Of a DNA stretch of 64,000 nt, positions 8,605 through 16,874 are shown in pieces. Positions within the stretch are counted from its first letter, which is position 1; each line of letters opens with the position of its first letter. The notes beneath the pieces were generated by a model. The model was given only the letters and a program-made list of their open reading frames with translations. It made no database searches and had not been told where the DNA came from. This DNA is from Streptomyces sp. G-G2 (GTDB lineage Bacteria > Actinomycetota > Actinomycetes > Streptomycetales > Streptomycetaceae). The stretch lies in the NCBI RefSeq assembly GCF_030063135.1, contig NZ_JASISO010000001.1, forward strand, positions 206,977 through 270,976, written 5' to 3'. Made by a program: the position numbers and the translations under genes.

Positions 8605-10100
8605 TCGCCGGCTGAACCACTGACGGTGCGGGCGCCGGGGGCCAGCCAGGCCACCACGTCCGCCGCCGTATAGGGGGAGGCGTCCGGGGAGAGCTCCGGC
8701 AGGAACGACAGGTCCTTGCCGATCGTCACCAGCGGGGGCTCCTCCCGGCCGCCCGGGCGTCGCTGGGCCATGCCGATCGTGGCGAGCAGCCCGTTGCACA
8801 GGCACCGCCTGCCCTCGGCGTCGGCCGCCTCGCCGCCCTTGCGGACGTACGCCGCCACCGGCTCGGCCGCGCACCGGTACACCAGGCCGCGCGGGCCTCG
8901 TACGGTCGTGCGGAGGAAGCCCAGGTCGCAGACCCGGCGCCGGGCGGACGCGATCTCCGGATCGGAGACCGTGCCCGCCAGCTCCGCCACCTTGAAGGGG
9001 AAGGCGGTCGGGGAGGCGTCCGGGTCGTTGCGCACCACCAGGGCGCCGTCGCGGGCCCGGCCCAGTACCCGCTCCCGCAGGTGGCGGGCCATCCCCGACT
9101 CCTCGCACAGCGCGAAGGCGCTGCCGACCTGCACCCCGGCCGCGCCCCGGGCGCGCGCGGCGGCCAGCGCCCGCGGCGAGGCCTGGCCGCCCGCGAGCCA
9201 GAACGGCAGCCCCAGCGCGGCCATCCTGGCGAGATCGGGGTGGTCGCGCGGCCCGTAGACGGGCTCGCCGGACGCGTCCAGGGTCAGCGGCCCGCGCGGC
9301 GGGGCGCTGTGGCCGCCCGCCGAACTGGTCTCGATGACGAAGCCGTCGGGCCGGGTGGCCGCGTCCCGGGCGAGGTAGGCCGCGAGCACCGGCAGCGACA
9401 CGATGGCCAGGACCCGCGGGCGGCGCAGCGGCCCCGGCAGGTGCCCGGCGAGCAGTGCGGCGGGGTCGAAGAGCAGGTCCAGGGGCTCCTCGTCGCCCTC
9501 GACCCGGATCCGGCTGACGACGGGCTCGCAGCGGGCGAGGCGGGTGGCGAGCGCGGGGATCTGGCCGGGTACCCCGGCGCCGACGCAGACGTAGTCGGCG
9601 CCCGCGAGGACCGCGCCGAACATCGCGGGCGCGGTCGCGAGCTGGATCTTCTCCAGGTAGTTGACGCCGACGAGGCCGTCGTGGCCCTCCTTGGCGAGCC
9701 ACACCTCGACGAAGTTCCCCAGCACGGTGAGGATCTCGGCCTGGCCGCCCCCGGTGGCGCGCAGTCGCGGGGTGGTGCGCATCGGGGCGCCGTCCTCGGC
9801 CGGGCCGTCCGCGCGGAAGTAGCGGTCGAGCGCGGCCCGGGCCAGCTCGGGCACCGGGAAGGCGGCGAGCGCGCGGCGCGCGTGACCGCCGGGGTCGCCG
9901 GTCTGCAGGACCCGGGCCAGCACCACGTCCAGGGCGGTGCCGGACACCACGCCGAGCTGGCCCGTACGGGCCACCGCGCGGGCGAGGCGCCAGCCGGAGA
10001 CGCCGACGCCCATGCCGCCCTGGATCAGCCAGGGATGGCCGGGCGCGGCGTGTGCGGGGGACTCGGCTTCGGCGTGGGGCTGCTGTGCTGTCGCGGGCAT
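8550..10100 (-). CDS. Nitronate monooxygenase-like (2-nitropropane dioxygenase family) flavoprotein
   Basis: This 516-aa protein has the FMN-dependent TIM-barrel fold of the nitronate monooxygenase family. Near the N-terminus it has LIQGGMGVGVSGWRLARAVA. Mid-protein it has GADYVCVGAGVPGQIPAL and ETSSAGGHSAPPRG. Late in the barrel, LPFWLAGGQASPRALAAARA and GAAGVQVGSAFALCEESGM give the phosphate-binding glycines and the active-site region. It is longer than typical 320-360-aa enzymes; the C-terminal ~130 residues include the cysteine cluster CAAEP / CLCNGLLATIGMAQ, like the longer PfaD/FabK-type relatives. Activity on nitronates is a family guess, and an enoyl-reductase-like role is possible. 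ATG 10100 has only a weak ribosome site. Confidence 0.85.
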   Translation of the reverse strand: MPATAQQPHAEAESPAHAAPGHPWLIQGGMGVGVSGWRLARAVARTGQLGVVSGTALDVVLARVLQTGDPGGHARRALAAFPVPELARAALDRYFRADGPAEDGAPMRTTPRLRATGGGQAEILTVLGNFVEVWLAKEGHDGLVGVNYLEKIQLATAPAMFGAVLAGADYVCVGAGVPGQIPALATRLARCEPVVSRIRVEGDEEPLDLLFDPAALLAGHLPGPLRRPRVLAIVSLPVLAAYLARDAATRPDGFVIETSSAGGHSAPPRGPLTLDASGEPVYGPRDHPDLARMAALGLPFWLAGGQASPRALAAARARGAAGVQVGSAFALCEESGMARHLRERVLGRARDGALVVRNDPDASPTAFPFKVAELAGTVSDPEIASARRRVCDLGFLRTTVRGPRGLVYRCAAEPVAAYVRKGGEAADAEGRRCLCNGLLATIGMAQRRPGGREEPPLVTIGKDLSFLPELSPDASPYTAADVVAWLAPGARTVSGSAGDQPTERSTESRKSGASAP

Positions 10101-10261
10101 GTGCGTGCGTCCGTCCGTCCCGGTGCGGGTACCCGAACCTACGGTTGCGTAGGTTCGCTCCCGCTCAGTGTGGACCCGCCGGGGACGGCTGCCGGGCGCC
10201 GAAGGTCCCGCACCCGGGAGGCGCAGGTCCCGTGCGGCAACGGACGTACGGACATGGGACA

Positions 10262-10296
10262 GGGCCGCCCGGGGAGGTTTCCTCCCGGGCGGCCCC
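10262..10296 (-). terminator. Terminator of the M4 metalloprotease gene
   Basis: A 15-bp GC-rich stem (GGGCCGCCCGG-GGAGG pairing with CCTCC-CGGGCGGCCC, one bulged G) with a 3-nt TTT loop lies 39 bp past the protease stop codon. There is no T-tract, as is usual in Streptomyces. Confidence 0.85.
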
Positions 10297-10334
10297 GTGT
10301 CAGGTCAACTGGTGTTCATCTGCCCCGGTGGGGG

Positions 10335-12602
10335 TCAGAAGGTGAGCTTCCAGCTGTTGATGTAGCCGGTGTCAGCGCTCGCGAGGTCCGCGACGCGCAG
10401 CTTCCAGACACCGTTGGCGACCTCGGAGGAGGCGTCCACGGTGAAGGACTGGACGATGTTGTCCGCGCTGCCACCCGTGCGGTTGCGCAGGTTGTAGACG
10501 GAGCCGTCGGGGGCGACCAGGTCGACCTTGAGGTCACCGACGTAGGTGTGGACGATGTTCACGTCCACCTTGAGGGTGCTCGGGGCGTTGCCCGAACGCG
10601 ACACGGTGATCGGCGACTCGACCGTCGAGTTGTCGTTGATCGTGTAGTCGGCCGTGTTCTCGAAGACGTTCTGCTGCGAGGTGCCGACGGTCCAGGTGAA
10701 GGCCGCCGTCCCGGTCTTGCTGGCGGAGTCGGTCACCGTGACGGTCACGTTGGACGTGCCCGCGGTGGTGGCCGTACCCGAGATCAGACCGGTGGAGGCG
10801 TTGATCGACAGTCCGGCCGGGAGGCCGGTCGCCGCGTAGCTCAGCGCGCCCGGGTTGCTGCTGGTCGCCTGGACCTGCAGGTTCACCGCGGTGTTGATCT
10901 GGGTGTTCTGGTTGGCGATCGGAGTGACCGAGACACCGCTGGGGGCGGGACGCGATCCGACGGCGATGCCCGCCCAGGCGTTGGCCACGTTGTTCCACGT
11001 GGTCGAGCCGGAGCCGTACAGGTCCGCCGCGGCCTGGAGGGTCGCGGTGCGGGCGGCCGCGTAGTTGGTGTTCGACTTGAAGTAGCCGACCGTCAGGGCG
11101 CGGAACCAGATCTTCGCGGCGGCGTCGCGGCCTATCGCGGTGACCGGGAGGTTGTCCGAGGTGGGCGAGTTGTAGCTGACGCCGTTGATGACCTTGGCGC
11201 CGGAGCCCTCGGACATCAGGTAGAAGACGTGGTTGGCCGGACCCGACGAGTAGTGCACGTCGAGGCCGCCGAGGCCGGAGTACCACGAGTCCTTGGACCC
11301 GCCGTCCTTGCTCGGCTTGTCCATGTAGCGCAGCGGGGTGCCGTCGCCGTTGATGTCGATCTTCTCGCCGACGAGGTAGTCGCCGACGTCGTTGGCGTTG
11401 TTGGCGTTGAACTCGACGGCCGACGACATGATGTCGGAGGTCGCCTCGTTCAGGCCGCCGGGCTCACCGCTGTAGGTCATGTTGCCGGTGACCGAGGTGA
11501 GACCGTGGGTCATCTCGTGCGCGGCGACGTCGATCGAGGTCAGCGGGTGCGTGTTGCTGGTGCCGTCCCCGTACGTCATGCAGAAGCAGGAGTCGTCCCA
11601 GAAGGCGTTGACGTACGCGTTGCCGTAGTGGACCCGGCTGTAGGGGGCCACGCCGTCGTTGCGCAGGCCGTTGCGGCCGTGCACGTTCTTGTAGTAGTCC
11701 CACGTCAGCTGGGCGCCGTAGGCCGCGTCCGCACCGGCGGTCGCGCGGTTGGAGGCGGCGCCGTTGCCCCAGGTGTCGGAGGTGCTCGTGAAGAGCGTGC
11801 CGGTGCCGGAGCTGCCGCCGTTGAGGTCGTAGGTCTTGTGGCCGCCTCGACCGGCGTCGGTCAGCGTGTAGTTGCTGCCCGACTGCGAGGTGCCCAGGGT
11901 GACCTGGCCGCTGTACATGGTGTTGCCGATGCCCGACTCGATCTTCTGCCACTCGGTGATCTTCGCGCCGGTCTTGGCGTCGGTGATCACGTGCAGCTCG
12001 CTCGGGGTGCCGTCGCGCTGGACACCGCCGACGACCGTCTCGTAGGCGAGGACCGGGACGCCGTCGGCGGCCCAGACCACCTTCTTGGCGCCCTTGGCGG
12101 CCTTGACGTCCTTGCCGCCCGCAGCGGACGCGGCGGAGAACGCCGTGCCCTCGGCAGCGGTCGGGGTGACCGCGGCGGTGGTGTCGACCTTGATCTCAGC
12201 GTTGGTGGCCTTGGTGACGCTCTTGGTGACGCCGCCCTTGGCGTGGACGGTCAGGTCACCGCCGAGCACCGGCAGGCCGCCGTAGGTGCGCTCGTAGGTC
12301 GTGTGGGTGGTGCCGTCCGCGTCCTTCACGACGTCGCGGACGATCAGCTTCTCCTGGTCGCCGAGGCCGAGGGCCCTGGCAGCCTGCGCGGTGGTCGAGT
12401 TGGCCTCTGACAGGAGCGTCGCACGCTCCGAAGCCGTCAGCTGGTAAGCGGCCGCGCCCGGGTTGGGCTGAGCGGCGGTGCGGGCCTGCGACGCGGTGGC
12501 GTCGGCGGAGGCGGAACCGGTCTGAATGCCGACGGCCAGCAGGGCAGCTGCCGCAACAAGAGCTCCGGCCGCAGTGGCACGCCGGTGGGGGGTGGGACTC
12601 AA
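10335..12602 (-). CDS. Secreted neutral zinc metalloprotease (M4, thermolysin-like) with Ig-like and P-domains
   Basis: This 755-aa secreted preproenzyme degrades extracellular proteins. Order of parts: signal peptide (GALVAAAALLAVGIQTGSASA), an FTP/propeptide region to about residue 200, an M4 catalytic domain with zinc motif VAAHEMTHG and third ligand in GGLNEATSD, an Ig-like putative domain (PIANQNTQINTAVNLQVQAT), and a C-terminal proprotein-convertase P-domain (VFENTADYTINDNSTVESP). P-domains are common on Streptomyces secreted proteases and stabilise or process them. I set the start at TTG 12602 because AGAAGGAG lies six bases upstream; the longest frame would start inside that ribosome site. 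It is divergent from the polysaccharide-initiating transferase, 380 bp away. Confidence 0.95.
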   Translation of the reverse strand: MSPTPHRRATAAGALVAAAALLAVGIQTGSASADATASQARTAAQPNPGAAAYQLTASERATLLSEANSTTAQAARALGLGDQEKLIVRDVVKDADGTTHTTYERTYGGLPVLGGDLTVHAKGGVTKSVTKATNAEIKVDTTAAVTPTAAEGTAFSAASAAGGKDVKAAKGAKKVVWAADGVPVLAYETVVGGVQRDGTPSELHVITDAKTGAKITEWQKIESGIGNTMYSGQVTLGTSQSGSNYTLTDAGRGGHKTYDLNGGSSGTGTLFTSTSDTWGNGAASNRATAGADAAYGAQLTWDYYKNVHGRNGLRNDGVAPYSRVHYGNAYVNAFWDDSCFCMTYGDGTSNTHPLTSIDVAAHEMTHGLTSVTGNMTYSGEPGGLNEATSDIMSSAVEFNANNANDVGDYLVGEKIDINGDGTPLRYMDKPSKDGGSKDSWYSGLGGLDVHYSSGPANHVFYLMSEGSGAKVINGVSYNSPTSDNLPVTAIGRDAAAKIWFRALTVGYFKSNTNYAAARTATLQAAADLYGSGSTTWNNVANAWAGIAVGSRPAPSGVSVTPIANQNTQINTAVNLQVQATSSNPGALSYAATGLPAGLSINASTGLISGTATTAGTSNVTVTVTDSASKTGTAAFTWTVGTSQQNVFENTADYTINDNSTVESPITVSRSGNAPSTLKVDVNIVHTYVGDLKVDLVAPDGSVYNLRNRTGGSADNIVQSFTVDASSEVANGVWKLRVADLASADTGYINSWKLTF

Positions 12603-12982
12603 CGCAGACTCCTTCTGCAAGGGGGTTCCGGACGGCTGGGTGGGCCTCCGGGCAGAACAGGCTGGTGCGCAGAACGGATCGAACAGTGCCAGCTGCGGGC
12701 GTGGATGTCAGGGGCGCGTCAAAAGGTTGGCCAGAAACGGTCCGTTGTCCGAAGAGACGCGTCCGCTATACGAACCGTTCACCAAAGCGCGCGCGGTAAG
12801 CGCGGGACATCCGGAACCCGGGATACCACCCGTTAACAAACGGGCAACGAGAGGCCTCGTTAACCCAAACGGCATTTACCGTACGGGTGTTTGTCGTACT
12901 GTTTCCCGGTGCGACAGATGTCCGTTGCCAGGGGAAGCCACGGACATGCGCCACCGTCATAGTCCACGTGCCAGGGGGGCCC
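12603..12982. promoter_or_regulatory. Divergent protease / polysaccharide-transferase intergenic region
   Basis: This 380-bp region must hold the promoters of the M4 protease (leftward) and the initiating sugar transferase (rightward). A relatively AT-rich core at 12830-12905 contains two similar sites, CGTTAACAAACGG (12831-12843) and CGTTAACCCAAACGG (12858-12872), each centred on the palindrome GTTAAC and 27 bp apart. They look like paired operator half-sites. Nothing coding is apparent. Confidence 0.5.
12609..12616 (-). promoter_or_regulatory. Shine-Dalgarno site fixing a TTG start
   Basis: AGAAGGAG ends six bases before TTG at 12602. It is the strongest ribosome site nearby and decides that the metalloprotease starts with a rare TTG rather than at the upstream TTG 12620. 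Confidence 0.8.
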
Positions 12983-14458
12983 ATGAGGCATGTCTATTTT
13001 CCTGCGCAAAGAGTGGCCAGATCAGCTCAGGGGACAGCTGTGCCCGAGCGACGACTTGGTGACAAGGCCCGTTGGTACCTGCCCGCAGCGCTGACCGCGG
13101 ACCTCGTCGGCGCGGCCGTGCCCGTCGGTCTGGTCTTCGAGGCCGCCGAGCAGGCCCGTCCCGTCTATTGCGCGCTCGGCGCCGCCTTCGCGTGGGTCGC
13201 CGTACAAGCCCTGCGGCGCCGTTATGCGTCCCGGCTGCTCGGAGAATCGCGCGGTGTGCTGTCCGTCCTGCACGACTGGCTGATTCTCATTGGTGTGCTC
13301 GCCGTGACCCGCGTGGTGACCGACGAGAGCACCCCCCGGATGGCCGCCCTCGGCGCCCTCCTGCCCGCCCTGCTCGTCACCGTCGCCTGCCACAAGCTCA
13401 CCTACCGCCACCTCTCCGCCGCGCGGCGCGAGGCCCAGGCCGTCAGCCGGGTCCTGGTGATAGGGGAACCCAGCACCGCCGAGGACGTCATCGCCCACCT
13501 CGCCGCGCGCACCGACCATCCGTACGTGGTCGTGGGCGTCGTACCGGTCGGTCACGGCGCCCTCCTCGGGGGTATTCCGGTGGCGGCCCGGCTGGCCGCC
13601 GACATGCCCGCGATGCCCGGCGGCGACGCCGAGGCCGTGCTCGGAGCGGTCCGCAGCCACCACGCCGACCTGGTGCTCGTCGCACCCGGCGCGCGGATGG
13701 CGGGGGAGCGGGTGCGCCGGGTGGCCTGGGCCCTGCACGACGCGGGTCTCGAACTCGCCGTGTTCCCGGGACTGGTGGAGATATCCGTCAAGCGGCTGGA
13801 AACCCTGTCCGCGGGCGGGCTCGCCGTGCTGCGGATCGCGCCTCCGGTCAGCCGGGGCGTCCAGCCCGTGCTCAAGTCCGTACTGGACCGGACGGGCGCC
13901 GCGCTGGGACTGCTCCTGCTGTCCCCGCTCTTCCTCGGTCTGATCCTGGCGATCCGCTGCGGCTCTCCGGGGCCGGCCTTCTACAGCCAGCGCCGGATCG
14001 GTCGCGCCGGCGTCCCGTTCGTCATGTGGAAGTTCCGCACGATGGTGGTCGACGCCGATGCCCGCAAGGCCGAGCTGACCGGGGCCAACGAGAACGACGG
14101 ACTGATGTTCAAGATGCGCCGCGACCCCCGGGTGACCCGGATCGGCCGATTGCTGCGCCGGACCTCGCTCGACGAACTCCCGCAGCTGGTCAACGTACTG
14201 GCCGGGGACATGTCGCTGGTCGGCCCGCGCCCGCCGCTGCCCGAGGAGGTGGCGAAGTACGACCAGGTCGAGGTGCGCCGACTCGCCGTGCGCCCCGGGA
14301 TGACCGGGCTGTGGCAGATCAGCGGACGGTCCGACCTGTCCTGGGACGAAACGATTCAGCTCGATCTGCAGTACGTCGACAACTGGTCCTTCACCAGCGA
14401 TGTCGACGTCGTCGCCCGTACGTTCCGCGCCGTCGTCGACGGCCGCGGAGCGTACTGA
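12983..14458 (+). CDS. Exopolysaccharide-initiating undecaprenyl-phosphate sugar phosphotransferase (WbaP/CpsE type)
   Basis: This 491-aa polyprenyl-phosphate hexose-1-phosphate transferase puts the first sugar on the lipid carrier at the membrane. The N-terminal half has about four hydrophobic helices and a CoA-binding/NAD-like loop region (SRVLVIGEPSTAEDVIAHLA). A further helix near residues 290-315 (LGLLLLSPLFLGLILAIRCG) introduces the catalytic core: FYSQRRIGRAGVPFVMWKFRTM, RRTSLDELPQLVNVLAGDMS, LVGPRPPLPEE and RPGMTGLWQISGRSDLSW. All hallmark motifs are intact. ATG 12983 is chosen for the G6 ribosome site three bases upstream; the longer frame from 12887 adds improbable residues. It opens the polysaccharide region. 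Confidence 0.93.
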   Translation: MRHVYFPAQRVARSAQGTAVPERRLGDKARWYLPAALTADLVGAAVPVGLVFEAAEQARPVYCALGAAFAWVAVQALRRRYASRLLGESRGVLSVLHDWLILIGVLAVTRVVTDESTPRMAALGALLPALLVTVACHKLTYRHLSAARREAQAVSRVLVIGEPSTAEDVIAHLAARTDHPYVVVGVVPVGHGALLGGIPVAARLAADMPAMPGGDAEAVLGAVRSHHADLVLVAPGARMAGERVRRVAWALHDAGLELAVFPGLVEISVKRLETLSAGGLAVLRIAPPVSRGVQPVLKSVLDRTGAALGLLLLSPLFLGLILAIRCGSPGPAFYSQRRIGRAGVPFVMWKFRTMVVDADARKAELTGANENDGLMFKMRRDPRVTRIGRLLRRTSLDELPQLVNVLAGDMSLVGPRPPLPEEVAKYDQVEVRRLAVRPGMTGLWQISGRSDLSWDETIQLDLQYVDNWSFTSDVDVVARTFRAVVDGRGAY

Positions 14459-14476
14459 GGAGCCCTGCGGATGCGA

Positions 14477-15466
14477 TCAGTTGCCTGCGGGGGAGTCCGT
14501 GAGGGAGTCCGCGCGGGAGTCCGTGAGGGAGTCCAGCCACCACCGGTAGGTGGACGTGATGCCCTCGCGCAGTCCGATGCCCGGCTTCCAGCCCAGCGAC
14601 GTCAGCCGGGTCACGTCCAGCAGCTTGCGGGGGGTCCCGTCGGGCTTGGACGTGTCCCAGGCGAGCCGCCCCTGGAAGCCGGTCACTTCGGCGACCGTCT
14701 CGGCCAGCGCCCTGATGGTGAGGTCCTCACCGCAGCCGATGTTGACCGGCTCGTCCCCGTCGTAGGAGTCCAGCAGCACCGCGCAGGCCGCCGCCAGGTC
14801 GTCCACGTGCAGGAACTCCCTGCGCGGGGTGCCCGATCCCCACAGCACGACCTCGTCGCGGCCCTCGGCCGCGGCCTCGTGGAAGCGCCGGATCAGGGCG
14901 GGCAGCACGTGCGAGGACTCCAGGTCGAAGTTGTCGCCCGGACCGTAGAGGTTCGTCGGCATGGCCGAGATGTAGGAGGCCCCGTACTGCTTGCGGTACG
15001 ACTGCACCTGGACGATGCCCGCGATCTTGGCCAGCGCGTACGCCTCGTTGGTCGGCTCCAGCGGGCCGGTCAGCAGCGCGTCCTCGCTGATCGGCTGCGG
15101 GGCCAGCTTCGGGTAGATGCAGGACGACCCGAGGAACAGCAGCCTGCCGACCCCGGCCCCGTGCGCACCGGCGATCACGGACAGCTGGATCTTGAGGTTG
15201 TCCTCCAGGAACTGCACCGGGTAGGTGCTGTTGGCCATGATGCCGCCGACCTTGGCGGCCGCCAGGACCACGGCGTCGGGGCGGACGTCCCGCAGGTACG
15301 CCGCGGTCGCCGCGGCGTCGCGCAGATCGAGGTCCGCCCGGCCCCGGGTGAGCACCTCGTGGCCGTCGGCGGCCAGTCGCCGGGCGACCGCCGAACCGAC
15401 GAGACCGCGGTGTCCGGCGACGAAGACGCGGGCGTGCGGGGGCAGGAGCGGCAGCGAATTTGTCAT
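14477..15466 (-). CDS. fcl: GDP-L-fucose synthase
   Basis: This 329-aa NADPH-dependent epimerase/reductase converts GDP-4-keto-6-deoxy-mannose to GDP-L-fucose. It is an extended [21 protein letters not shown] is the Rossmann GxxGxxG motif, [12 protein letters not shown] and [10 protein letters not shown] carry the catalytic serine, and YALAKIAGI is the YxxxK pair. [30 protein letters not shown] is typical of fucose synthases and extends over the substrate region. ATG 15466 starts the family-conserved region. The C-terminus has an unusual repeated tail, [18 protein letters not shown], from a 24-bp duplication. It is divergent from gmd, which makes its substrate. Confidence 0.94.
   Translation of the reverse strand: MTNSLPLLPPHARVFVAGHRGLVGSAVARRLAADGHEVLTRGRADLDLRDAAATAAYLRDVRPDAVVLAAAKVGGIMANSTYPVQFLEDNLKIQLSVIAGAHGAGVGRLLFLGSSCIYPKLAPQPISEDALLTGPLEPTNEAYALAKIAGIVQVQSYRKQYGASYISAMPTNLYGPGDNFDLESSHVLPALIRRFHEAAAEGRDEVVLWGSGTPRREFLHVDDLAAACAVLLDSYDGDEPVNIGCGEDLTIRALAETVAEVTGFQGRLAWDTSKPDGTPRKLLDVTRLTSLGWKPGIGLREGITSTYRWWLDSLTDSRADSLTDSPAGN
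14491..14534. repeat. Direct duplication in the 3' end of fcl
   Basis: Two identical 20-bp copies of GGGAGTCCGTGAGGGAGTCC lie at 14491-14510 and 14515-14534 (period 24 bp). They encode the repeated DSLTDS of the GDP-fucose synthase tail and look like a recent in-frame duplication outside the catalytic fold. Confidence 0.9.
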
Positions 15467-15612
15467 ACCGGCGATGATGCCAGTCCGGCACGACCCGGGG
15501 CGCCGGTACCCGCCACCCCCACCGGCACAATGTCCCGGGCCGCCCGGCCCGGACCGCGACAGCACGTCACAGCACACCGCACCGACAATCACACGACATC
15601 CAGGGGACCCAC
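15467..15612. promoter_or_regulatory. Divergent fcl/gmd promoter region
   Basis: This 146-bp space separates the divergent GDP-fucose genes, so a shared regulatory region would coordinate both. The gmd ribosome site CAGGGGA is at about 15600. No operator is obvious. Confidence 0.45.
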
Positions 15613-16626
15613 ATGGGCAAGACCGCACTGATCACCGGAGTCACCGGGCAGGACGGCTCGTACCTCGCCGAGCTGCTGCTCTCCAAGGGCTACACAGTGC
15701 ACGGGCTCGTGCGGCGGTCGTCCAGCTTCAACACCGAGCGCATCGACCACGTCTACCAGGACCCGCAGACCGCCAACCGGTCCTTCGTGCTGCACCACGC
15801 CGACCTCTCGGACGGCGTCGCCCTGGTGAACCTGCTGCGCGACATACGCCCCGACGAGGTCTACAACCTCGGCGCCCAGTCCCATGTCCGGGTCTCCTTC
15901 GACGCCCCGCTCTACACGGGCGACGTGACCGGCCTCGGCGCACTGCGGCTGCTGGAGGCGATCCGGGCCAGCGGCGTGGACACCCGTATCTACCAGGCCT
16001 CCTCCTCGGAGATGTACGGCGCCACCCCGCCCCCGCAGAACGAGGGGACCCCGTTCCACCCGCGCAGCCCGTACGGCGCCGCCAAGGTCTTCGCGTACTG
16101 GACGACGGTGAACTACCGCGAGGCCTACGGCATGTTCGCGGTCAACGGCATCCTCTTCAACCACGAGTCCCCGCGCCGCGGCGAGACCTTCGTGACCCGC
16201 AAGATCACCCGCGCGGTCGCCCGGATCAAGGCGGGCCTCCAGGAGAAGCTCTACCTCGGCAACCTGGACGCCGTACGCGACTGGGGCTACGCCCCGGAGT
16301 ACGTCGACGCGATGTGGCGGATGCTTCAGCAGGACGAGGCGACCGACTACGTCGTGGCGACCGGGGTCGCCGCGACCGTCCGCGAGTTCGTGGAGGCCTC
16401 CTTCACGCACGCCGGTCTCGACTGGAACGAGCACGTGCGCTACGACCCCAAGTACGAGCGCCCCAGCGAGGTCGACGCCCTCATCGGCGACGCGAGCAAG
16501 GCGCACGAGCTGCTCGGCTGGAAGCCGACGGTGCTGGTCCAGGAACTGGCCCGGATCATGGTGGACGCCGACGTACGCCAGGTGCAGGACCAGTTGGCGG
16601 GCGCAACGGTCCGCATCGACCGCTGA
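15613..16626 (+). CDS. gmd: GDP-mannose 4,6-dehydratase
   Basis: This 337-aa SDR converts GDP-mannose to GDP-4-keto-6-deoxy-D-mannose, the precursor of GDP-L-fucose (or GDP-rhamnose). The motifs are full: [19 protein letters not shown] (NADP-binding), [14 protein letters not shown], the catalytic Ser-Ser-Ser-Glu of QASSSEMYG, and [12 protein letters not shown] with the YxxxK catalytic pair. [20 protein letters not shown] and [16 protein letters not shown] are signature GMD strings. Length equals the family norm. It pairs with divergent fcl. Confidence 0.96.
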   Translation: MGKTALITGVTGQDGSYLAELLLSKGYTVHGLVRRSSSFNTERIDHVYQDPQTANRSFVLHHADLSDGVALVNLLRDIRPDEVYNLGAQSHVRVSFDAPLYTGDVTGLGALRLLEAIRASGVDTRIYQASSSEMYGATPPPQNEGTPFHPRSPYGAAKVFAYWTTVNYREAYGMFAVNGILFNHESPRRGETFVTRKITRAVARIKAGLQEKLYLGNLDAVRDWGYAPEYVDAMWRMLQQDEATDYVVATGVAATVREFVEASFTHAGLDWNEHVRYDPKYERPSEVDALIGDASKAHELLGWKPTVLVQELARIMVDADVRQVQDQLAGATVRIDR

Positions 16627-16874
16627 CGTGCTGTAACTCCGCGCCATTCCCCTACAGTTTGCCGTGTTCCGGTCATGCCCTTCAGGGGGTGACCGGGGCA
16701 TACCTGCCGTATGTCTGTATCGCACCCTCCATCCTGAAGCCTGTTGATTCCAAGTTGGTAAGCAATGGGTCAAGAGAGGTGACCGGGCTTCAGGTGCGGC
16801 CTAGTCTGCGCCAGTACATATGGCTGTTCTGATAGTTCCAGCCATTCAAAACCGGGCGATGCCCTGGGGGGCCC
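16627..16874. promoter_or_regulatory. Upstream region of the large propeller/LamG protein
   Basis: This 248-bp gap has lower GC than its neighbours near 16740-16855 and is the likely promoter of the next gene. An inverted repeat CCTGAAGCC (16733-16741) / GGCTTCAGG (16786-16794) flanks 44 bp. The start codon is preceded by CTGGGGGG (16864-16871). Confidence 0.45.

Noticed and set aside
9081..12410. 1109-aa plus-strand open frame
   Set aside because: It lies antisense to the nitronate-monooxygenase-like and M4 protease genes and has Gly/Arg/Val/Ala-skewed composition typical of the opposite strand of GC-rich genes.
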